A DNA stretch of 6,431 bases. Origin: an uncultured Rikenellaceae bacterium. GTDB lineage: Bacteria > Bacteroidota > Bacteroidia > Bacteroidales > Rikenellaceae. Shown here piece after piece: positions 1 through 5,714 of this stretch; within the stretch, counting starts at the first letter, position 1; each line of letters opens with the position of its first letter. The notes beneath the pieces are model-generated. The model was not told where the DNA came from and searched no databases. It was given only the letters and a program-made list of their open reading frames with translations. Both the position numbers and the translations under genes were made by a program. The stretch spans positions 1 through 6,431 of the forward strand of contig CAMRVW010000115.1 of assembly GCA_947054185.1 (NCBI GenBank), given 5' to 3'.

Positions 1-122
1 CTGTTCCAGGCCACATTGATGCCCCACTGATAGAACTTACCGTGTGACTCCGCACGAGTACCACTGCACTGTGACGGCAGTTTGGTGGCAAAGGTGGCGC
101 CGCCCGATGCCTGTTTGGGGTT
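1..122 (-). CDS. Possible partial ORF, FISUMP-like secreted-protein fragment, runs off left edge
   Basis: Downstream of relA on the same strand, one minus frame stays open to the window edge and reads like real protein over its last 40 residues. It has a Gly/Ala/Thr-rich stretch (SGGATFATKLPSQ) followed by HGKFYQWGINVAWN. The G-K-x-Y-Q-W core followed by an aliphatic/Trp stretch resembles the start of FISUMP-like domains (Fibrobacter succinogenes major paralogous domain) in Bacteroidota surface proteins; this is recognition by eye, not a search. No ATG lies in frame. The frame continues upstream to a GTG at 215-213, which overlaps the relA stop as GTGA, but residues before about position 122 look less protein-like. 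It may be a gene with an unusual start, a 5'-truncated pseudogene, or a chance frame. The other two minus frames contain stops between 1 and 211. Confidence 0.3.
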
Positions 123-211
123 GGCAAGATGAGGTACCTTTCTATGATTTATTGTGTCGGCAGTTTTTCCGCACCGGCAGTACGACCGAGGCACAAGGCC
201 TGGGCGCCCCC

Positions 212-2362
212 TCACCTGCTCACCCGCCGCACACCTTTTATGACTTGCAACTTGTGTATCACGCTGTCGAGCATGGCCACACTCCTCACCTCGACTGTCA
301 GCTGCATGGTGACCATGCCGTCGCCATAATCCATCTTCATGCCTCTGAGAGCCACCCCGAGAGCCTTGAGCTCCTGCCTTACGGCATGCTCCAACCCCAT
401 GACGTCATCACACACGAGCACCACCTGCGCCGAGAATAGAGAGCCACCCGAACGTTCATCGCTCCACGCGGCCTCAAGCACTCTGTAAGGGAAACGCCGA
501 CATAACACCTCGCCGTTACGACAATCCTTGCGATGCACCGTTATGCCCCCATGCACCGTCACAAAGGCAAAAATATCATCACCGTATATGGGAGTGCAAC
601 ACTTGCCGAGCTTGTACTCCACATCGCGCAAATTCTCGCTTATTATAAGACAGTCATCGGCCCTTGCCGACTGACGTTCCTTGGGGGCACCACGCTCCTC
701 GGTGTGACGCACCACGTTGTCGCCTGCCAGATGACGCGACAACACATCCTTAATGTCACCGAGAGCAATCCTCTCGTCGGCCACGGCAGCATAAAGCTCT
801 ATCACCGTCTTGAACTTGTAATGACGCACCAACACCCCCGTGGCCTCATCCAACACCATGGCAATCTTCCAGTTCTTAAGCTTACGCTCCAGCTCCTCGC
901 GCCCTAACCTGGCCCTCGAAGCCTCCTCCTCCCGCAAGAAGGCCTTGATGCGTGAGCGCGCCTTGCCCGTCACCACAAATGTCAACCAGTCGGCCTTGGG
1001 CCTCTGCGCCTTCACGGTGGTCACCTCCACCAGGTCGCCGTTGTGAAGCACCTCCCTTATAGAGACGTTACGATGGTTGACCTTGCCGCCCACACAGGTG
1101 TTGCCAAGCCCCGAGTGTATGTCGTAAGCGAAGTCGAGCAGCGTGGCCCCTCCCGGCAGCTTACGCAGGTCTCCCGTGGGCGTGAATACGAATATCTCGG
1201 CATTTCCGGGCGCCGGCTGCTCGTTAAAGTTTATTATGTCATCCTGACTCTTGAGCACCTCCAGCGTCTGTCTCAAATGCGAGAGCCACTCCTCGCTGCC
1301 CGATGCGTTACCCTCCACCCCCTTGTAACGCCAGTGCGCGGCCCCTCCTCTCTCGGCAATGTCATCCATGCGCCGGGTGCGTATCTGTACCTCCACCCAC
1401 TTGCCGTCGTCTGTCACCACCGTCGTGTGCAACGACTCGTAACCGTTCGATTTGGGTATCGATATCCAGTCGCGCATACGGTCGGGATTGGGCTTGTAAA
1501 AGTCGGTCACCATGGAATAGGTGTGCCAACACAAGGGCTTCTCCTTCTCAGACTCGCAATCTATCACTATCCTTATGGCAAAGACATCATACACCTCCTC
1601 AAACGGTATGTGCTGCTTCCTCATCTTACGCCATATCGAATATACCGACTTGGTGCGCCCCTTTATCGAATATGTTATGCCCGCCGCATCCATGGCCCGC
1701 CGTATGGGAGCGGTAAACGAGGCTATGAAACTGTCCCGCTCCGAGGCCGTCTGCTCCAGCTTCTGCGATATGTGGGCATACGACTCGGGCTCTATATAAC
1801 GCAACGAGAGATCTTCAAGCTCCGATTTGAGTTTATACAAACCCAACTTGTGGGCAAGCTGCGAATATATATGCAGACTCTCCCACGACTTGCGCGCCCT
1901 CTTGTGCTCAGGAAAGTGACCCAGCTCCCTCATCACCTCCAACCTGTCGGCCAGCTTTATCAGTATTATCCTCGGATTGGTCGAATAATTGACTATCAGC
2001 TCCTTGAAATGCTCTATCTGCTCCTTGTCGGGCTTCGACTCCACGGCCGATATGCGCGTGAGCCCCTCCAGTGTCTCCCTGCACTGATCGCCGAATCGCC
2101 TTCCGGCCTCTTCCGACGATATACGACCCACCCTTACGGCATCATGCAAAAGCGCGGCCACCACCGACACCACACCCATAGAGAGCTCCTCGACCACAAT
2201 ACGCGCACACCCCACGGCATGACATACCATGGGGTCGCCGTTATAACGACGCTCATCGCCCGAAGCCTCCGCCGCCACACTCAAAGCCTGCTCCACCTGA
2301 GCGACATCGCCGGCAGAAAACCGCTGACGACATAACTGTAAAAAATCATCACATACTGCCAT
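212..2362 (-). CDS. relA: RelA/SpoT-family (p)ppGpp synthetase, hydrolase domain degenerate (RelA-type)
   Basis: A 716-residue long RSH protein, expected to transfer pyrophosphate from ATP to GDP/GTP to make the stringent-response alarmone (p)ppGpp in the cytoplasm, probably on stalled ribosomes. Domain order is complete. A pseudo-HD hydrolase domain spans about 25-190. The synthetase spans about 215-350, with the GRTKSVYSIWRKM motif, YD at 258-259, PKSNGYESLHTTV at 303-315 and catalytic Glu324 in EVQIRT. TGS follows at about 388-450 (EIFVFTPTGD, DFAYDIH), then a zinc-finger-like region with Cys588-Cys589, His610 and Cys614, and a C-terminal ACT domain from about 642. His48 and His73-Asp74 remain in the HD domain. 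However, the usual Glu-Asp pair after HD is Arg77-Val78, and the usual DRxHNMRT reads DRLEVMRE (139-146), so hydrolysis is probably lost. The synthetase loop is RMRD (295-298), the basic type of bifunctional Rel rather than the acidic ExDD of E. coli RelA. The ATG at 2362 opens the frame; there is no well-spaced Shine-Dalgarno, as usual in Bacteroidota. A second hydrolase-competent SpoT should exist elsewhere. Confidence 0.95.
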   Translation of the reverse strand: MAVCDDFLQLCRQRFSAGDVAQVEQALSVAAEASGDERRYNGDPMVCHAVGCARIVVEELSMGVVSVVAALLHDAVRVGRISSEEAGRRFGDQCRETLEGLTRISAVESKPDKEQIEHFKELIVNYSTNPRIILIKLADRLEVMRELGHFPEHKRARKSWESLHIYSQLAHKLGLYKLKSELEDLSLRYIEPESYAHISQKLEQTASERDSFIASFTAPIRRAMDAAGITYSIKGRTKSVYSIWRKMRKQHIPFEEVYDVFAIRIVIDCESEKEKPLCWHTYSMVTDFYKPNPDRMRDWISIPKSNGYESLHTTVVTDDGKWVEVQIRTRRMDDIAERGGAAHWRYKGVEGNASGSEEWLSHLRQTLEVLKSQDDIINFNEQPAPGNAEIFVFTPTGDLRKLPGGATLLDFAYDIHSGLGNTCVGGKVNHRNVSIREVLHNGDLVEVTTVKAQRPKADWLTFVVTGKARSRIKAFLREEEASRARLGREELERKLKNWKIAMVLDEATGVLVRHYKFKTVIELYAAVADERIALGDIKDVLSRHLAGDNVVRHTEERGAPKERQSARADDCLIISENLRDVEYKLGKCCTPIYGDDIFAFVTVHGGITVHRKDCRNGEVLCRRFPYRVLEAAWSDERSGGSLFSAQVVLVCDDVMGLEHAVRQELKALGVALRGMKMDYGDGMVTMQLTVEVRSVAMLDSVIHKLQVIKGVRRVSR

Positions 2363-2404
2363 AACTCCGACTTTTTATTTTAATGCTTTTATCACCCCCG
2401 ACCG

Positions 2405-2435
2405 TTTGCCACTTCACAACAAAAGATTATCTTTG
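2405..2435 (+). promoter_or_regulatory. Bacteroidota-type promoter for the transglutaminase-like lipoprotein gene
   Basis: TTTG at 2405-2408, a 19-base spacer, then TATCTTTG at 2428-2435. This matches fully the -33 (TTTG) and -7 (TAnnTTTG) elements known for the Bacteroidota primary sigma factor, with the usual 19-21 base spacing. It predicts a start of transcription near 2441-2445 and a leader of about 60 bases that is rich in A and C. The start codon at 2502 has no Shine-Dalgarno but an AT-rich approach (GATAAATA), which is normal for this phylum. Confidence 0.8.
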
Positions 2436-2443
2436 CAAGATAA
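2427..2443. promoter_or_regulatory. Palindrome TTATCTT-TGC-AAGATAA at the core of the divergent promoters
   Basis: Two perfect 7-base arms (2427-2433 and 2437-2443) around a 3-base centre. The left arm forms most of the plus-strand -7 box. The right arm gives the same TATCTT start of a -7 box on the minus strand. It could be a repressor or activator operator, or simply two back-to-back -7 elements. No run of T follows, so it is unlikely to be a terminator. Confidence 0.45.
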
Positions 2444-2465
2444 GTATTTTCAACGAGAATACAAA
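2435..2465 (-). promoter_or_regulatory. Candidate minus-strand promoter for relA
   Basis: Read on the minus strand, TTTG (2465-2462) is followed by a 19-base spacer and TATCTTGC (2442-2435). The -33 element and spacing match the Bacteroidota consensus, while the -7 box matches only TAnnTT and misses the final TG. It would give relA a leader of roughly 65 bases and overlaps the plus-strand promoter, so the two polymerases could not bind at once. No better minus-strand match was seen in 2363-2501. Confidence 0.35.
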
Positions 2466-2501
2466 ACCGATGCCGACAAAAACAACAAACAGCGATAAAT
2501 A

Positions 2502-5141
2502 ATGAAAAAGAGAATTTTTTTTACCGTTTTGGCAGCCTCACTGGCACTCTTTTCGTGCAGTGACAGCCTTATAAAAGACGCCGCGCGGCGCGATGCCGTC
2601 ATGAAGGCTTTCGACGAGAAATGCGCCGTCATGGGCTCGCAAGATGCCTTTCCCATCTTCAACGAACCCATGAGCGAACAAGAGCGCGACGCCCTCAAAT
2701 TCATCTATGCCTATGCCCCTCTTGCCGACATGACCGTCGACGGACGACTCTATCTCGACTTCGTGCGCGCGACCCTCGACGCCCGTAAGACTATGCCGTG
2801 GGGCAAAGAGATACCCGAAGAGCTGTTCCTTCACTATGTCCTGCCCCACCGCGTCCATAACGAAAGCATCGACACCTCCCGCGTGGCCTTCTATCGCGAG
2901 CTCAAAGAGCGTGTCAAAGATCTGTCTCTCAAAGATGCGGCGTTAGAGGTCAACCACTGGTGCCACGAAAAAGCCATCTATAACCCCTCCGACGCCCGCA
3001 CCACATCACCGCTTGCCACAGTCAGAAACGCATACGGACGCTGCGGCGAAGAGTCTGTCTTCACCGTTGCCGCCCTTCGCTCTGTGGGCATACCGGCCCG
3101 CCAGGTTTACACCCCGCGCTGGGCACACTGCGACGACAACCACGCCTGGGTCGAGGTCTGGGGCGGTGACAAATGGTATTACCTCGGCGCCTGCGAGCCC
3201 GAACCACGCCTCGACATGGGATGGTTCACCGCACCATCCAAACGAGGCATACTCATGCATGCCAAGGTTTACGGCGACTATATCACCGATGCCGAAGTCA
3301 TGAAAAAGACACCCTTGTTCACCGAAATCAATGTCACGGCCAACTATGCCCCCGTCAAACGCGCCGGACTCACCGTGCTCAATGCCAACGGCACCCCCGC
3401 CGACAGCGCCTTGGTCGAGTTCAAGGTGTTCAACTATGGCGGCTTCACCAACATAGCATCCAAACGCACCGACCGTGACGGCAAGACATACATAGAGCTC
3501 GGCCTCGGCGATGTGCTGGTATGGGCCACCAAAGACGGTGCTTTCGGTTACGACAAGCTCTCCATGCCCGCCACCGACCACCTCACCGTCATCCTCGACA
3601 AGAGCCGCGGCGACCTGCCCACCGTCGATTTCGACATGACACCCCCGGCAGAAGACAACCGTGCCGTTGCCGTGCCCGAGTCGGAACGCGCCGCCAACAC
3701 GGCCCGCCTGCTTACAGAAGACTCCATACGCGGCGCCTATGTGGCCACCTTCGCCGACGACACTCAAATAGCCTCGCTTGCCGGCAAGATAGGAGTGAAC
3801 CCCTCGCAGATAGAACGTTACATGAAAACCTCGCGCGGCAACCACGACCGCATCGAGAGCTTCCTCATATACACCCCCAAAGACCAGATGGCTTTGGCTC
3901 TCGACCTTCTTGGCGTCATATCGCAGAAAGACCTCAAAGATGTCTCGGCCTATGTGCTCGACTCCCACCTCGAACACGCAGCCCCCTATCAAGGCAGCGT
4001 CAGCCCCGACCTTTACCGCCGTTATGTGCTCAACCCGCGCATCGCCAACGAGTCGTTAGAGGCATACCGCCCAAGGCTCAAAGAGCTGTTCGGCAATCAA
4101 ACGCCCACAATAGCCCGAATCATCGACAAGGCCAAAGAGGTGCGCATCCATAACGCCCTCAACAGCGACGTTACGGCCGTCACTCCCGCAAGCGTTGCCG
4201 ACATCATGGTTGCCGACAACCACTCGCGCGACATCTTCTTCGTGGCCATGGCGCGCACGTTCGGCATACCGTCACGCCTCGACCCCTTCGCCGGCAAGGT
4301 GCAATACCATAACGGCAAAGAGTGGATCGACGTTGTGTTCACCGCTCCCCAAGGCGAGGTGGTAAGCCCCAAAGGCCGGCTCAAGCTCTCATACAAGCCC
4401 AACAAGATCGTCCCCGATCCCAAATACGGCTCTCACTTCACCATATCGCGCATTGACGACGACGGCACCCTCCGCCAGGTGAGCGTACGCGGCAACCAGG
4501 TCTATGACATGGGCCCCGGCGCCTCTGCCCGCGAGGCCTTCTCACGCCCCTTCACGCTCGACTGCGGCCATTACATTCTCACCACCGGCACACGCCTTGC
4601 CGACGGCACTGTCTTAAGCCGCATGCGCTTCTTCGACATCAAAGAGGGCAAACAGACCAATGTCGATATGATACTGCGCGAAAACAACGACCGTGTGGCC
4701 GTCATCGGCAACATCGACTCCGAAGCGCGCGTTCTCGACCTTGCCGACAACAAGACCAAGAGCATCCTCGACATAACAGGCCGCGGCTATTTCATGCTGG
4801 CCTTCATAGAACCCCGCAAAGAGCCCACCAACCACGCCATGCGCGACATGGCCAAGCTGCGCGAGAGGCTCGAAGAGTGGGGACGCCCCATCGTCTTCGT
4901 CTTCAAAAACGCCGATGAGTGGGCACAGTTCGACCCCTCCGAGTTCGGCAAGCTGCCCAAGGCAAGCTATGTCATAGACGTCAATGGCGCCGTCGCCTCA
5001 TCAATGTCGCAAACAGGCCTCAACACCGGCAACCGCCCCGTCTTCGTCATAGGCGACACCTTCAACCGCGTGGTGCTCAAGTCAGAGGGTTACCAGATCA
5101 ACCTCGGCGACAACATCGTCAACGTGATACACAAACTCTAA
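2502..5141 (+). CDS. Transglutaminase-like domain lipoprotein with duplicated, degenerate second module
   Basis: An 879-residue envelope protein. MKKRIFFTVLAASLALFSC is a lipoprotein signal peptide with lipobox LFSC and lipidated Cys19. A transglutaminase-like (papain-fold) domain follows at about 60-240, with nucleophile Cys181 in YGRCGEES and His214 in DDNHAWVEVW. The third catalytic acid is not in its normal place: the residues after Trp225 read YYLGACEPEP. Residues about 284-366 look like a carboxypeptidase-regulatory or Ig-like beta sandwich (DRDGKTYIELGLGDVLVWA). Residues about 450-613 repeat the first module but have lost its Cys and His. The C-terminus (about 755-879) may be thioredoxin-like (GYFMLAFIEP, then RPIVFVF, ASYVIDVNG, RPVFVIGD) without a CxxC pair. 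Family members may be peptidases, transferases or binding proteins acting on peptides or peptidoglycan; the substrate is unknown. The gene has its own promoter and terminator, so it is probably monocistronic. The start is fixed by the signal peptide. Confidence 0.88.
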   Translation: MKKRIFFTVLAASLALFSCSDSLIKDAARRDAVMKAFDEKCAVMGSQDAFPIFNEPMSEQERDALKFIYAYAPLADMTVDGRLYLDFVRATLDARKTMPWGKEIPEELFLHYVLPHRVHNESIDTSRVAFYRELKERVKDLSLKDAALEVNHWCHEKAIYNPSDARTTSPLATVRNAYGRCGEESVFTVAALRSVGIPARQVYTPRWAHCDDNHAWVEVWGGDKWYYLGACEPEPRLDMGWFTAPSKRGILMHAKVYGDYITDAEVMKKTPLFTEINVTANYAPVKRAGLTVLNANGTPADSALVEFKVFNYGGFTNIASKRTDRDGKTYIELGLGDVLVWATKDGAFGYDKLSMPATDHLTVILDKSRGDLPTVDFDMTPPAEDNRAVAVPESERAANTARLLTEDSIRGAYVATFADDTQIASLAGKIGVNPSQIERYMKTSRGNHDRIESFLIYTPKDQMALALDLLGVISQKDLKDVSAYVLDSHLEHAAPYQGSVSPDLYRRYVLNPRIANESLEAYRPRLKELFGNQTPTIARIIDKAKEVRIHNALNSDVTAVTPASVADIMVADNHSRDIFFVAMARTFGIPSRLDPFAGKVQYHNGKEWIDVVFTAPQGEVVSPKGRLKLSYKPNKIVPDPKYGSHFTISRIDDDGTLRQVSVRGNQVYDMGPGASAREAFSRPFTLDCGHYILTTGTRLADGTVLSRMRFFDIKEGKQTNVDMILRENNDRVAVIGNIDSEARVLDLADNKTKSILDITGRGYFMLAFIEPRKEPTNHAMRDMAKLRERLEEWGRPIVFVFKNADEWAQFDPSEFGKLPKASYVIDVNGAVASSMSQTGLNTGNRPVFVIGDTFNRVVLKSEGYQINLGDNIVNVIHKL
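3849..4340 (+). repeat. Second, catalytically dead copy of the transglutaminase-like module within the lipoprotein
   Basis: Protein residues 450-613 align by eye with residues 62-220 (bases 2685-3161). FLIYTPKDQM matches KFIYAYAPLADM. LYRRYVLNPRIANESL matches LFLHYVLPHRVHNESI. FVAMARTFGIPSR matches TVAALRSVGIPAR. GKEWIDVVF matches NHAWVEVW. The position of Cys181 holds Asn573, and that of His214 holds Lys606. The copy is recognisable only at protein level, so the duplication is old. The likely role is structural or substrate binding. Confidence 0.65.
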
Positions 5142-5159
5142 CCCTCCCGCCTTAAATAG

Positions 5160-5193
5160 CAAAAAGACGACCGCCCACGCGATCGTCTTTTTG
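5160..5193. terminator. Bidirectional intrinsic terminator between convergent genes
   Basis: The left arm CAAAAAGACGA (5160-5170) pairs perfectly with TCGTCTTTTTG (5183-5193). The pairing can extend inwards through CGC/GCG after one C-A mismatch, leaving a loop of about 4 bases. A T run lies on the plus strand and an A run on the left arm, so the hairpin ends in U-rich RNA in both directions. It starts 18 bases after the lipoprotein stop and 23 bases past the stop of the minus-strand gene that ends at 5217, and so serves both. Confidence 0.85.
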
Positions 5194-5216
5194 TTTTACC
5201 CTGCAAGCATAAAGCC

Positions 5217-5714
5217 TTATATGCAATCTGGCTGATTAGATTTCATACACTTCAACTCACAACGATACTGCGCTTTAAATCTGACTCTGGCTCTCTCCAA
5301 CAAAGGGTCTCCGACATTCGACGGAAAAGAACGGCCCACAATACGCGCATATTTTTGTTTCAAGCTCTGATGAGAAAACACCCTGTGCTGCAAACTTTGC
5401 TCCAACTGCTTCACCGCATGACCGACATGACGGCCTTTCAATTCAACAAAATGTCCTATCCACGCATTTTCATCTGTCACATGCCTAGACAACACCAGCC
5501 TGTCACACTTATCCCCGTCCTTGATAATACAGCCATCAACTTTAAATACGACGGTTTCCCTTTCAGGCCTGACGTCAGCCTTATAACAAACCCCTTTTTC
5601 CGAAGTTGAAATTATCTTACGTTTTTTCAATGGCTGTTCCGGAGAAAAACCGGCCAATAGAACATCACAAATATCCCCCTCCGTCTGATTATGCTTCGCC
5701 ATATATAATCTCAT
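5217..5714 (-). CDS. Small PD-(D/E)xK-like putative nuclease, partner of the overlapping ATPase
   Basis: A 165-residue cytoplasmic protein with no signal peptide or membrane segment; I do not recognise a named family. The core, at about 55-110, has the order expected of a PD-(D/E)xK nuclease fold. A beta hairpin carries Asp71 (KCDRLVL), a strand ends in Glu91-Leu-Lys93 (FVELKG), and a helix carries His99 and Gln103 (HAVKQLEQSL). The Asp-then-ExK spacing of about 20 residues and the conserved-looking Gln after ExK fit metal-dependent DNA cleavage, but this is motif reading only. Five cysteines are scattered (16, 43, 62, 70, 152) and two more lie at the C-terminus (156, 164). The first 26 bases overlap the end of the ATPase gene; a second ATG at 5702 (Met5) would reduce this to 14. 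Neither start has a Shine-Dalgarno, so coupling to ATPase translation is likely. The last gene of its unit, it ends just before the shared terminator. Confidence 0.7.
   Translation of the reverse strand: MRLYMAKHNQTEGDICDVLLAGFSPEQPLKKRKIISTSEKGVCYKADVRPERETVVFKVDGCIIKDGDKCDRLVLSRHVTDENAWIGHFVELKGRHVGHAVKQLEQSLQHRVFSHQSLKQKYARIVGRSFPSNVGDPLLERARVRFKAQYRCELKCMKSNQPDCI

Noticed and set aside
157..182. Short repeated CGGCAG/CCGGCAG with a T run just downstream of relA as a terminator
   Set aside because: The copies are direct rather than inverted; only a 3-base CCG/CGG stem is possible, too weak to call.
44..439. 131-residue plus-strand frame at the left end starting at GTG
   Set aside because: Mostly antisense to relA, Trp/His-rich and without family features.
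1043..2335. Long 430-residue plus-strand frame opposite relA
   Set aside because: It lies wholly antisense to a gene with complete RSH domains; its sequence is low in recognisable motifs and is explained by GC-rich codon bias.
3006..3992. 328-residue minus-strand frame inside the lipoprotein gene
   Set aside because: Antisense shadow, very rich in Gly and Val, with no domain; the sense frame has clear motifs throughout.
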